Of a stretch of DNA of 64,000 nt, positions 14,128-26,924 are shown in pieces; the first letter of the stretch is position 1; every line of letters starts with the position of its first letter. Under the pieces are notes generated by a model. The model was not told the DNA's origin, made no database searches, and worked only from the letters and a program-made list of their open reading frames with translations. The DNA comes from Gordionus sp. m RMFG-2023. Lineage: Eukaryota; Nematomorpha; Gordioida; Chordodea; Parachordodidae. The stretch lies in NCBI RefSeq assembly GCF_954871325.1, contig NC_088777.1, positions 248,001 through 312,000 on the forward strand, in the 5' to 3' direction. The position numbers and the translations under genes were made by a program.

Positions 14128-17100
14128 TATTATGTTGAAGAGAGTATGGCTTAGCGTCTAAAAAATTTTTTAACAAATATTGCTTTAAAAAGTATTTATT
14201 AATACATTTAGAGGAAAAAATTCCCATATTCCAGGTAACTAAAATACAACAAATAAATTATTAAAAATCATATTATGGAAATTATGGTACCGGACACACG
14301 GAGTATTTCAATATTTCCTATAAACAAAATGTTATAATTGTTTTTAATACTTTAAATTATGAGTAAGATTAGAAGGTGATGATTATTTAAACTTTAAAAA
14401 TTTGGGATAAAAATTTTAATTATATATCAAAAAAATAAGATTTATATTTGATTTGATGTTAAATTAATATAATATAAGTAGCTAATTAATTTAAATTCAA
14501 AATTTTTTTTAAATTCATAATTACCTATTGATATTATTAGGCTGCCATTTAAATTAGCTAGATTTAATACATTAAATCCATTATAATATATATTAATTCT
14601 CTTATATATTTTTTTATAAAATTTTTGCCTAAATGTCATATTTAATTCAATTGTGGATTAATAATATATTTTAGAAAATGGTAATTTGTATTGAAAAAAT
14701 TTCAATCAATTAATTATTTTTATAAAAATATATATCATACCTAATGCTTTCAATTTATTTTTTCCTTCTAATTTTTAAAACGTATTACAAATTTAAAAAA
14801 ATCAGCTGCAAAAATAATTTTTAGAGAAATTTTATGTGTATCTGCCCCCTGCCTTGGCGAAGAGCAAATTTTTTTTCTAAGATAGTATATATGGAATTAA
14901 GTTCAAAAATATTTAGTCTCTTTTATTATATTTATTACAAATGATATGAATTTCATATTCCTGATATTTTTACAAAACATTTTATATTTTAATTTCTAAG
15001 GGATTGACGGGGGAGAAATTGCAGAGTTTTATAATAATATAATTTCCTAGACGCGAAGTGCAATTAAAAAAGAATCTTTACCTGGCGTAAACACTTCCAT
15101 GGTATCAATTGCTATATTCATAAGTTAACATTATTACATATTATATAATACATTCGTAGTTTAAAACATTGTGTAAAAACTCTTTTTAAATAACTAATAA
15201 AATTTATTTAAAAAACATATTTTGTAGTTTTGTTCTTTTTATCATTAAATCCTTTACTTAAACATATAAAATGATAATTAATTAATTTTAAGAAAAATAT
15301 AAAATGATAATTAATTAATTTTAAGAAAAATATAATTGAGTTCCTAAAAAAGAAGTTTTAGTTAATGCAAACAAAATATCTTATATAATAGTCCTAATAA
15401 TAAGGTTGTAATTATTTTGTTGTTTTTATTTATTTATTTCCTGTTTCTATTATTGATTCTTTGTTTCAAAGATATATATTTTTTTTTTATAGAAATTTTA
15501 TAATTATGTTACAATGTAAATGTTTTTTTAAAATTATTATTGCAACTAGACCTTATCATTTATTACAAATGCACTGCATATTTATCTTATATTTTTACTT
15601 ATTTCAATTGAAACCATTGATTAAAATAATACTTAAAAATTTATGTATATAATTAAAAATCTGTGATATATATTAATTTTTGTTTAAAATATTTTTATTT
15701 TTATATTCCTATTTTAGGACACTTCCAAACAGAAAGTTATAAAGCAGTTTTCTGGTAAATTATTTTTATTTACAAACAAAGGATAAAATTTAATGAATTA
15801 ATTTTTTGGTACATTATGTATATTTAAAAAAAATTAATGGATCAGTTTTCTCATACGCATATAATTCGTTTATAAAAATATGTTTTTCATTACTATTATG
15901 TTTTTTAAATATTATAATAAACAAAAAAATTATTAATTTGACAAATTATCATCCTAATTACTGGAAAAATATCTCGTAAACTACTTTGGAAAAGCTTTTT
16001 GTTTGAAAATGGCCTTAGAATTATTTATATATAGTCGTATTTAAATAAATATTTAAAATATTGTATCTAAAAATAATATAATTTTTTAAAAATGATCAAG
16101 TAGATTTGCAGGAGCGGAGCAGATAATATAGAGCTACTCGAGATCTCTAAGTTATAACAGAATATATAATCATTTATCTAATTCTTATTTTAAGGAAAAG
16201 AATTAATAAATTTGGTGAGATATAAAATATTTTTTATTCAATATAAAATTTTATACTATTGGGTTTCTTTTCCTGTTCTATATTAATATTTAAACTATGC
16301 AATTAAATTCTTTAATTTTTTTTATACCTATGTTAAGTGTGAGGTTTTTATTTCCTACTTCTAATATTTTAAATTATAATTGTATAAAAATTATAATTTG
16401 TTATATTAACTTATTCCAATCCAGAATGAAGAATCTTGATGTAAAACATATTGAGTGTTATAGGTAATATCCTTATATTTCAAAATTAATACACCATAGT
16501 TGTATTTAATTTAAAGTAATATAGTAAGAAATATAAATATTTTGCAAATGAATTTCTTTTATTAAAATATCTGCTTATAAAAGTATAATAGTATAGAAAA
16601 ATTATACTTATCCCGGTTAGAAAATTTACAACTGAATATTTATTTAAAGAAATAATGAATATAATTATTAAGTAAAATCTAATTTGGAAATTAATAAATA
16701 TACTATCGATCCAATGATCTGATTTATTTTTGTAATCTAAATAAATTCAAATAATATTTTTTATAAGATTTTTTATATGAAAGGTTTACCTTTTATAGCC
16801 TCTTCTAATAATACTATAATATTAAAACAACATTAAAATATTAGGTAGACAGCGAGGATTCGACTATTAATATCATATTGAAATAAAACAAAATATTAAT
16901 ATATTTAAAAAAGGATTATAATTATTGATTATTTACAACTCAAAACTGATAAACCTTCTATGGTGTTCACAACGATGCCATCTATAACTAAATATTTATG
17001 ATTTATTATGAAACAAATTTTTAAATTTAATAAATACCTTTTTTTTCACAGATGATTTTGGCTAAAATAATTATATTTTATTAATAAATTTTATATCAAG

Positions 17101-17667
17101 ATATAAAAAAATTTAACTTACACCCATTCCTACAAATCAAGACACTTGAAACTAAACACAAGTGTTTTATGATATTATAAAAATATATTAAATTAGGAAA
17201 GAGATTCAATGTTTTTTTGATGAAGCTTAGAGTAAATATTTAAATTAAAAATTTTAATAAGGAAAATATGTTGGTTGTTTTATTTATCAATACTATAAAA
17301 TCGATCTTTTATAATGAAGAAGCTCCATTTGATATAATCCTATTAAGAAAAATGTGTTTCTTTAAATTTCTATTATTTCCTTAAAAAAAATATAGAATAA
17401 TTTTACCTTCGCCTTTTAAATCATGAACTATATTATCAAAAGGCAAATTAATTAAATTAAAGCTATCATTCAAAAATCACTGAAAAACATGATCATAAAA
17501 GTTTATATACTTGGATCAGCATTCTGTCCTAATATAAAATAAAAGATTATTTCGATATAATATCAAAATAAAAAGGTTATTAGGATAAATATTAAAATAT
17601 AATTATTACTATTGATTCGCAAAAGAATTATAACTATAGCTGATAGAAACGTGAAAAGGGTATTCAT
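14128..17667 (-). CDS. Micro-exon gene 3, signal-peptide start, likely secreted
   Basis: The first exon, 17610-17667, starts with ATG and reads MNTLFTFLSAIVIILLRIN, a short polar start followed by a hydrophobic core, as in a signal peptide. Then come 17511-17528 (QNADP), 17407-17427 (HDLKGE), 17122-17151 (SSVLICRNG), 17038-17061 (KIICEKK), 16955-16981 (GIVVNTIE), 16790-16813 (LLEEAIK), 16411-16434 (SSFWIGI), 16328-16360 (VGNKNLTLNI), 16257-16277 (QEKKPN), 15082-15111 (IDTMEVFTP), 14291-14317 (NIEILRVS) and 14128-14157 (DAKPYSLQHN). Every junction is GT-AG and phase 1, with no stop formed at a junction. The 3' terminal exon, expected near 13.9 kb by comparison with gene 6, is degraded or unrecognised. 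It is the block-A partner of gene 6. No regulatory site was identified. Confidence 0.8.
15265..15331. repeat. 33-bp direct tandem duplication
   Basis: Two adjacent, essentially identical copies of a 33-bp AT-rich unit containing AAAATGATAATTAATTAATT. It lies in an intron of gene 3. Confidence 0.9.
17610..17667 (-). other. Signal-peptide first exon of gene 3
   Basis: ATG at 17667-17665 opens a 58-nt exon ending in donor gtaata. It encodes 19 residues: N-terminal MNTLFTF, then a run rich in I, V and L. The partner at 61197-61251 keeps the frame (MYTLYVL, then the same core) despite a net 3-nt length difference. In-frame length change plus conserved hydrophobicity is strong support for this being the true translation start. 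No promoter element was recognised above it. Confidence 0.8.
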
Positions 17668-20600
17668 TTTTTTTAAATTTAAAAAAATATTTAATAAAAA
17701 AATAAAAAAAATGAATGTGATAATGTTTATTTTATTCTTTTAAATATTATTATTATTAATTATTATAGGTTAAATAACAATATTTGTATAATCTTAATTG
17801 AAAGGTGTAAATATATATAATAAAATAAAAAACATATATTTTAGAAAATTAAAATCGAGAAATGATAAAAATTGTTTCGCCAATTAAAAGAATTTCAAGA
17901 TTAAAATTTGGGGAGGGGCTAAATAATTTATAATATATAATAGGAAATTTTAAAAAAAACTCGATTGTGTCTAGACTTTATTTTTTGCTGGATTTATCAA
18001 CTGTTAAAATCAAATAATATTTTTATAATTATTTAAAACAATATTTTTAATATTGTTAATTTATTATAATATAAATGTTTTAAATTTATTTTCCTAAGTT
18101 TATTAATCCCAGAATAAGTTACAAATTTGAAAAAGGTGTTCTTATTAAAATTATTAATTGCTATAATAAAGGTCAAATGTTGATATAAGAATCCACGCAT
18201 TGAAGGCAAGGAATTCTTTTCTTAAAACAAAACATATAGATTGAAAATATTTAAATGTAATTACTACATATTTTTAGTGACTCAGTTATATTTTTCATAA
18301 TCATGTACTCACTCCCTCCTCCTTTGAATATAATTTAGCAATTAATTTTTTTTAAAAATATCATGTGTAAGGTTTTTAATAGCTAGTATCTATATTTGAA
18401 ATACTAAATTTCTATGCAATCAATGTTAATAAGTTTAAATTGATTTACAAATCTATGTGTAAGGTTGCATTTTAATGTTGAAGATATTTAAGATTGAGAA
18501 ATTTTTTAAGAATAATATAATAAAATATACTAAAAAATAGAGAAAAGTGATATATAGTAAGATATTAAAGTTAGTTAGCTTAAAATAGACATTCCTTTTA
18601 GGATATTGATATACTATAAAGTTGGAATTAAACACTTGACAATGAATTCCAAAATGGAGACCGTGATTATTTATATGGGTAATTTAATATATTGAAATTA
18701 ACATTTAATTAGATGTATGGGGAAGGTTAGGCGAGGTTCATATTAGCTTTTATAACAAGACATTTATTTTTAGTATAAAATCCAAAAAATTAAAAATCAG
18801 TGATTTTCGAAGTCTTTCCTAGTGCCGATCCTACACACAATTTGTCCTGCCCAACCTTTTATATTTTTTAATCGGCTAGTTATTTTATTCTTCCAGACCT
18901 ATGCTTTGCAAGATTTCTAATTTATCCAATAAAATTAAGTAGTTTAAATTATTTGAAAAATTTGTCACTATTTTTTTTTTATAGTCTTTTAATCTTTTTT
19001 TATGGATTATCAAGTAAGAAATGAGATAATTATTTTTCTTGGAATTCTTACATTTGAATTCTTCAAAGTCTGCGCCACGGAAAGTTTGTTAGAGGTAAAT
19101 CCCATCTTATTAATGCACCTACCCCTCTGATGGAAAAATTATTTATCCTAATAATTAATATGATAGTCTAAATATCAAACTAATAGCTAAATTAAATGAT
19201 TGACAAATAATATTTATTAATATCAACATTTATAGAAAATAAATATAATAATATATTAATCAGGGAATTTTTATAAAGAATTGTTGTTAGACCTATAATG
19301 GAATTATCATTATGACTACTATAATATAATTTTTATTAAAAAATGGTCGTTTTATCAAATTAGAATAATGAAAGGTAATTTTCGTTTAGATATCAATATT
19401 GAAATTATTATAAAAATTTAACCTAATCATATTCTTCAAAAAGTTGTAGGATTAAAATCCCCCCCCCCATTAATCGCTAATCTAGACCACCTGAAAAAAA
19501 ATTGTAATTATTATAATTTTATTATATACTTAGATATTTTCTGGAAATAAATTATTTAAAAATAAATATTTTTTTTTTTTCTATAAGCCATGTTTTTAAT
19601 TATTAAAGTGAAGATCACCATTCCAGCTAGGAATAAAGTCTAGCTCACCAACAGATCCTTTCCATTTTAAATTAAGAACCACAGTTTATTCCGGTCTTCT
19701 GCACTTATTTCAAAATTTTAATTATAGTCGTTATTTTAAAAAAATCTTTAACTTTTACTTATATCTCTTTCAAATTTTTGTTTCTATTTTATATATTTCT
19801 AGAGAAGAAGAGGGGAGTGAGTATGTAAAGTGGGAAATTTATAAAAAGAATTATGAGAACTTTTTGTACAAAATATTTTATGATAAAATTATTAATTTTT
19901 GAAATTATTTTGATTTAAAAAAATCTTAAATTTTATGATCTTAAAAATTTTTTGCTCAAATTATATCTGTTTTATTATCAAAATCAAATATTTATAAGTT
20001 ATCCAATCAATTAATAGCAAAGATATAATTAAATATCGTATAGGGCTATATCTTATACCTTAATTTTTATTCAAAATAAAATTAGTATAATATTATTTAG
20101 AAAATATAAACTATCCTAAAAACAATCTAATTTAATATTTATAAGTTGTACTTTTATTTTATAAAAATTTACTTAACTGAAAATATTTCTCGGGTTCAAA
20201 GTAATACTATATAAAATCCTAAATAACAATTTTTTATAAAAACGAATGTTTATAATAACAAAAATCTCATTATATTAACCCCACGAAAAAATTTAAAAGG
20301 TTCAAAATAATAGAGTTGATATTATTTAAAAAATAAAAAAATCCAGCATAAATTTTTTTTTAAATCAAAATTTAATGTTTAAAAATTATCCTATTACTAT
20401 AATAAAAAACAAATTAATCACTGAGCTAGGCATTATTTCATAACTGGAATTTATAATAGAACTAATAATTAATTTTTTTTTTAAAAAAAATATTTAAAAT
20501 ATTTGGAATATATTTTATTCAAAAAAAATTACCAATGTTGAAAAATATATCGTTATTCCTGTATAAATTATTTAATATTTAATATTAAATATTAAAATAC

Positions 20601-21514
20601 ATTAACATGTCAATTTAAAATACTAATAGAAGTGGCTACCTAATTGATTGTAAAAATAGGTTTATTTATGTAATCTATTAAACGGAGAAATATTAATTTA
20701 GTTATTATTCAACTGAAAATCTTTGACAATAATAAAAGCAATTTCCATAAAAATGATAATACATGAACATTTTTTTTTGACTGAAATTTATTTATTTTTA
20801 GTTCCTCGTTTGCGGGAGAGGGGAACTTAGCCTTGATTTGTTAATCCCAATCTTTTTTTTCTCAAATTCGTTGAAACTATTACATTGAAAACTGAAAAGG
20901 TGGTGATTTGCTATATTATTTCCTATTATATAATACCCTAAGGCTACAAAAAATATATATAACATCCAGTTATCTTATTTTCAAATGACTTGTAATATGC
21001 ATTCAGGTACTTTGTGGTCCAATAGAAAAAAACTTTTTGCTTCAATTCTTGGCATTCATCTCACATGATGTCCCATATATACATAAAAAATATTGTACCT
21101 TCCTTAATTACAAATTTTTTCTTGGAATTAGTAACTTTAGTTTACCTTTTAAAAAGCGAATTAGTAATTATAATTAATTATATTCTTTAGGCATATAATT
21201 AAAAACAAATCATTTAAATTTTATTAATTTTTCTGAAAAACAATTATTCGAATCATTTACATTTATATTCATAATAAATTTAATCATTTTTTTATAAAAA
21301 TAATAATTGCAACATATATTTTATTTTATAAATTTTCGCGATAATATAATGAGAAATAAAAATAATGATTTCAAATAATTATTTAGTTCTTAAATACAAT
21401 CCTTTATTTTCAATTTTCAATAATAAATTTAAAACATTATGATTTTTTCAAATAAAGTTTTTCCACCATAAATCCAATCAATAATATTGAACTTAAAAGC
21501 GTAATTACCGGTAT
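17668..21514. other. AT-rich stretch upstream of gene 3
   Basis: No gene is supported. Conserved against block A2 are a minus-strand reading at about 18190-18230 (NSLPSMRGFL here, NSLPPICGFL near 61785), a hydrophobic open reading over 18453-18635, and TVVLNLKWKGS at about 19640-19690. Their frames persist between copies, but no consistent splice borders were found. A poly-C run is at 19459-19468. Confidence 0.4.
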
Positions 21515-21890
21515 AACCATAGGGATAGGTTCTACATCGCTAAAACATAAATCCCTAAACGCAATATATCCTAGAAAATTTTTAAAGTAAATTTGAAATT
21601 AATATTATTAGATGTTAAAATGTAACACTTGTATTTAAGTCAAAAAAATGAAGTGAAAATATTATCATCCAATTTGATTACAAATTTAGGAATCAAACTG
21701 GAAATTTAGATGATAATATTTCCTCTATTTTTAGAGTTTTTTTTAAAATTCTCAACTTAAATACAAGTGTTTATTCATCCAGCATCTTTTCATATTAATT
21801 TCAAATTTACTATGAAAATTTTCTATTAGATATAATAGAGTCCCAAGTTTTAGCGATTTTTGTTATATTTAGAACGGGAACCTAACCATA
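21515..21890. repeat. Foldback (long inverted-repeat) element
   Basis: About 375 bp of near-continuous inverted repeat centred near 21690-21695. Matched arm pieces include ATCGCTAAAAC (21536-21546) with GTTTTAGCGAT (21847-21857), AACACTTGTATTTAAGT with ACTTAAATACAAGTGTTT, and ATTATCATC (21661-21669) with GATGATAAT (21709-21717). There is almost no loop and no coding content, so it would fold into one long hairpin. A foldback MITE or a head-to-head duplication are the likely origins. Confidence 0.8.
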
Positions 21891-23621
21891 TCGTAATATG
21901 TCTGAGATCAGATAGCATAATGTAGTTTATCATTTATAAATAATAAATTAAAATTAATTAGATGATGGCTTTAATAAATTCATAACGGTTTTGTGTATTA
22001 TGTATTTAAAGAGATTTTTTAAGCATAAATTACAAATTATAATAAAGAATAAAATATTATTATAATTATATGCCACAATAATTATGATTTTGTATAGTCA
22101 AATCCTGCTATATTTTTCTTTTATAATTAGATAAAAAGGATTTGTAATTATGTAATTATAATTACTCTATTAAATTTTAATTAGAAATTAATTATCGTTT
22201 TTTAGAAAATTAGTAATTTGATTAAAATATTTAATTATTTGTAGTTGAGATAAATTACATTTTTCTTGTAATTATTTCCATTCCAGGCTCCCAACCTATC
22301 TCTTTTTATCTTATTATTCCAAAAATACCCCCCCCCCACCCCCTAACACTTTGCGATAATCCGGCCTCTTCCATTATTTCACAATTCTCATAATCATGAG
22401 CTCAAAATTAAAGATCGAACAAAATTAATACACTAAATCTTAAAAATCTATCAAGTTAACGGTTTACCCGTTTAAGCAAGTACATCTCTTTAATTTATTC
22501 CTTCCACTGTGGACCTGTTTAGACTGGTTGTTTTTGTCATAAAAAACTTGCTCTCACCGACAATAACGATTGTTGATCTAATGGAGAATGAGTTGGAAGT
22601 GAATGTACTTTGTCATATAATCCTACTGTAAATTAATTAAGCATCTTCCATAAATATTAGACAATTAACATTTGGGGTCTATTTCCTTAGGCAACCTTGC
22701 ACTCATGTAAACTCACCTTTCTTAAACTAAGATGCCAACCCAATATTATCTTAAAAAATTCCTCAAATAATCAATTTTGATAATTAATACAAAAAATAAT
22801 TAATTCTTTTATGCCCTCAGGTTTTGGGTAGACAAATGATGGCACCCCATACTCTTACATTTTCTGGGCCATGCCATTTCCTATATTGGAAGTTGAACTA
22901 AAATTAAAAGGAAATATTTCGAGAATTTTATCAATCGAACTTATTTATATTTATTATATAACTTATAACATCAAATTTTATAAAACATAATATAAAATAA
23001 TATAATACTAATGGATAAATGGTAATACATGTTACTCGACTATCATTTTACATTGAATTATTTCTTTCTTTTTAATTTATTTTATGCCCTAACTTTTATA
23101 TATAGTGTATGATGGAACGTCAAACCTATTTAATACAAGTAGATTAATTTTAAATTAATCAAAAGAGAGCTCCATTACAAAATAAATTCTCAATTTCGAA
23201 CAAAACTTTTTTTCTTCTTAAATTTTTTTTTACAATAATATTAATAATATAATTATTTGATTCCAATTTTATAGTCTATTTATACAATTATAAATGTATT
23301 AATATCTAGTTGGTGTAAATGGCACCTTAAAAATGTATATAGGTAATCATAATTTAGAATAATATAAATGATTTTATCATATATTCCCTTTGGTAAATTC
23401 ATAAATAATTATATAACCCTAAACTCATTACCATACCATTTTTATTATTCATCTTCACCTATCTATTTTAATTTCGTACATGTAAATCCTAACTTATTTT
23501 TTATTGAGAATATCATAGAAAATATTATAAAATTTCTTTAAAAAATGTATTCAGTAGAGAAGGTAGGTATCATAATTTATAATATGATTATACTCAATCA
23601 TTTATATAAATATTATTCAAG
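21891..23621. other. Region before the plus-strand gene fragment
   Basis: Poly-C tract at 22328-22337. A less AT-biased patch at 22340-22720 contains AAGTACAT...TTCCACT and, inverted, GGAAGTGAATGTACTT, which may be ends of a small transposon. No upstream micro-exons could be tied to the plus-strand fragment. Confidence 0.3.
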
Positions 23622-23813
23622 TCTCTGGGATTATGTATATTTCAAGCAACATCATAGGTAAAAATAAATAAAAAGCTGTCAATTAGCCATAATTATAAAA
23701 TATATATTGTTTTAGCATCTAAACCATACCTTTTACAACATAATGGTATATATAAACAATATAATTTATTTTCTAATTTTTTAGTCACCAGGCCTTCTAC
23801 ATTTTATTTTTAA
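23622..23813 (+). CDS. Plus-strand 3' fragment of a micro-exon gene
   Basis: Three consecutive plus-strand exons are seen: 23622-23657 (SGIMYISSNII), 23716-23745 (SKPYLLQHN) and 23785-23813 (TRPSTFYF then stop). Borders are AG...GT in phase 1, and the split codons read A and V. The middle exon is an unmistakable copy of the penultimate exon of the minus-strand genes, and the last supplies a stop. The exon before it is 36 bp rather than 27 and does not resemble its counterparts. No upstream members of the family were recognised on this strand, so this is either the 3' end of a diverged gene or a displaced inverted fragment. Confidence 0.55.
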
Positions 23814-25572
23814 CAGGATGGATAAAATGATCTGTTTTTTTTTGGAAAACCACTATGTATCTTAAAAGTGCTATATAATTTTCAATTAATTGTATTAATT
23901 CGCTCAGAGGATAAAAAAATGATAACATTATTGCATTTAATTATATATTATAGGAAAAGAAATAATCTCGGTGAACTTATAATTAAATATTTTATTTTAT
24001 ATTAAACTTCTGGTTCATATATATTATCATCATGCCAATAATTATATCAACTTTTATACGGGTCTTATAATAGAATTTTATTGTGATACAAATTGAATTG
24101 ATTATTTTTGCTAATAAATTTTTCATAGTTTGTTCGTTAGCAATGTTAAAATGAGGGAGAAATATCTAAGAAATAACCCCTTTTTTGAAGGCCGCTTGTC
24201 ATATTATATTTTTTTATAATTTATTTTGGTTTTACAATTTCATTATTTTACTCAAAATTGCAATTTTAGTTATTATTTTATAAAATTATTAGCTTATACT
24301 TTTTTTAAAAAATATTATTTATAACTACATATTGTACTCATTTTTTGTTGAGAAGGTGCGTGGGAACGATAAATATAAACTATTTATTTGCTTAAAAAAT
24401 ATCTGCAAAGATTAGGGAGTAAAAAAAATTTTGCGCACCTCTTCTAGGTGTGCGTTACCATCAATTTGGCCCTCCAATAGGAAACTTAAAAAGTTTCATT
24501 GTTAAATGAAAAACTTATCATAGATATATCGTCTCATTAATAAATGTTTCTGCTTTTATTATATCCTAGCGCCTGCTTCCTCTTCAACCGTCAAGAATTT
24601 TAGTGCTTTGTCCGACCCAGCCATAAATTTTCTCTTTGCCAGTTAATTAGTAAACATTTATAAAAAAATATGGCACGTTTACTTTCTTATTCAAAAAAAT
24701 CAAAACTTTATTAATTTTTTATTTTTAAATTTAATTTAATATACATAAATACAATATATTAGCCATTTTAAAATTAAGTTTTAAGTAGATTAAATTTAAA
24801 AATAATTTTCATTATTAACATTTAATGTATAATAACTTATATACATCATATAAAATTAATTATTTACAACATATATAAATTTATATTAAGGGAGACGGGA
24901 TCCTATGACCCCGAGGTTTTTATGAGCAATGGAGTTTTATTCTAGATTACTAAAATACGATGATTATGTGTATAACTAATTTTTTTTAAAATCGGATGAA
25001 ATATAAAATTTCTATAACATAATATATGATTTATACCCTCAGAAGTAATTTATTTAAATGCTGCAATTTATAGAAAATATAAATAATAATGGTTTTAATT
25101 TTCCAAAAACTATCTTATATAAAAGATTAAATATAATTTTAATTTCTATATAAAATTACTCTTTATTTGAACAGGGCTACTTTTAAAAGGTTCATATGAG
25201 CTTTTTAAGCATTATTTATCTTTGCTTATTGTGGTAAGAAATTTTACTAGAAAAACAATCAATAAATGATAAAATCATTAATATATTTAGTAATAATCCG
25301 CCCTTACCCTTTGGAGATAACTAACTTTAGGTTATGCAACAGTAAAATGAAAAGATTAATGAAACAATCAAAATATTTACTTGCAATTCAAAATTTTTTA
25401 TTAAAATTATAAAGCCAGGACTGGCTTATTAGAAAAATCAGAGATTTGCGAGGTCATACCCTCGGGCTGATTCTATACACAATTTGTCTGGCCCAAACCC
25501 TTTATATATTTTACTCAGCCCGTTATAATTTTTTAAGAAATTTTATTTTACCGGACCGTCCATCAATTGTAT
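23814..25572. other. AT-rich stretch, small repeat fragments
   Basis: No gene seen. Short GGCCCAAACCC/CGGACC-type fragments at 25430-25560 resemble text at 18810-18900, and GTCCGACCCAGCC at about 24616 resembles 62485-62500. They are probably shared dispersed-repeat debris. Confidence 0.35.
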
Positions 25573-25580
25573 ATAATAAT

Positions 25581-26916
25581 TAGTTTTGTAAACGAACGCG
25601 TTCAAGCGTTCGTGAACGAAGTTTGTTTTTTTGGAAAATTATTGGCGTTCCTTTTTTTTGATGAAAGCGTTCGAATTTAACGTTCGTTCAATTTTAAAAA
25701 CACATTTTATTTTTATTTATTTAAAAAATTTAATATTAACTGTAAGAAAATGACTTATATTTTTTTAATCAGCTTTCTTTCCCTTTTCAGATTTTAATTT
25801 TTTTAACACGCCATTATTTTACTCTATTAATCTGAATATTATTGTTTATATTTTAATTTAACAGATTAGTGTAAGCATGGCTATTAATATTTCATCATCA
25901 TCCTCTAATTCTGAAAATTTAAAATCAGATGAATTTACATTTTTATGACCCAAATATGATAAATGTTTTACAGTAACAAACTAATTTTACTTACCAAATT
26001 AAAAATGGCCCAAAAAGTATTATATCTGTTTCAAAATCTTCAAGTTCTTTAAAACGACGTGATTGCAATATTATTTATATTTTTCAATAATATAACTAAG
26101 TAATCATTAAATTTAAAGAAAAAATGCATTTGGACTATTTGACCCCAACAATAATTATAGTTATTAAAAAATTAAAAAAATTAGTGGCCTAAAATATGGT
26201 CAACCATTGGTAGACGCAGTATTAAATGGGATTAATAAAAGGTATTAAATCTATCACTATCAAATTAATAACATATATTTTTTTAAGTTTAGAACATATA
26301 AGTATATGAAGATCAATAAGGTCTTTCTGCAACTATACAACCAATATATATTCATGTATCAATGGTCATAGATAAAACTTCTACAGAACGAATCTAATAA
26401 ACTTATAACGTTATTGAAAACCCTAGATGATAATGCAATAAATATTAATTTCAAGATATCTTTTTTTTACGAGGAAGTAGAGAATGGATTGGAGGAGGTT
26501 AACTTATCTCAATTTTATGAAGCGAAGGACAAAACAATAAATGTTATTAATAAATTCCTCGCGAGAAGATTTGTTTATTAAGTATAATACCGCAATCCCC
26601 TCATCTGACCCTGTAAAGCGTGTTTTTAATATAGTTAATGCCGTATTAACTGCCAAGCGTTTCTGTCTATCAGAGGAAAATTTAAAAAACAAAATTTTTT
26701 ATATCTTTTATTCGCTATATTATATTGCATTTATAATTATATTATCAAAATAAAACTATATTATTTTTTAGGGCTAATATAATTTGGTAAAAATATATGA
26801 CATATTAAACTATATTTAAAAATTTATCATAAAATTTTGAACGAAACGCGTCTCTTTTTTGAAAATGAACGCGAACGTGAATGCGTTCGATATTTTTAGA
26901 AGTGTTTACAGCACTA
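25581..26916 (+). mobile_element. hAT-family DNA transposon, decayed, with 8-bp target duplication
   Basis: A 1.34-kb element with 13-bp terminal inverted repeats (TAGTTTTGTAAAC at the left, TAGTGCTGTAAAC read inward from the right; two mismatches). It is flanked by matching 8-bp ATAATAAT copies at 25573-25580 and 26917-26924. Subterminal GAACG/CGTTC motifs are dense at both ends. A plus-strand reading from ATG at 25877 (MAINISSSSSNSENLKSDEF) is soon stopped. The C-terminal hAT dimerisation region survives at about 26566-26700, including NTAIPSSDPVKRVF and CLSEENL, which match the family pattern NT.(I/L)PSS.P.ER.F...LSDEN. It is too short and too broken to encode active transposase. The 8-bp duplication is the size expected of hAT. 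Confidence 0.85.
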
Positions 26917-26924
26917 ATAATAAT

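Larger units (their letters stand above)
13320..19708. repeat. Segmental duplication block A, copy 1
   Basis: About 6.4 kb collinear with 56752-63369 in the same orientation. Anchors include the 132-bp exon of gene 2, all of gene 3, the tract around 18.1-18.6 kb, and a last match near 19640-19708 (minus-strand reading TVVLNLKWKGS in both copies). Introns align patchily with many small indels, so the duplication is not recent. The interval 14.70-15.35 kb has no counterpart in copy 2. Confidence 0.8.

Noticed and set aside
15720-16140. Conserved tracts between gene 3 exons at 16257 and 15111, tested as further exons
   Set aside because: Some text is shared with A2 (for example GGCCATTT..CAAAC and CTCTATATTA), but borders or phases are inconsistent between copies.
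18453-18635. 60-codon hydrophobic minus-strand frame
   Set aside because: The reading is partly kept in block A2 but lacks a start there. Composition is typical of T-rich AT DNA, so it was left as an unassigned conserved tract.
26504-26692. 62-codon minus-strand frame
   Set aside because: It is the opposite strand of the hAT transposase C-terminus, which has clear family motifs on the plus strand.
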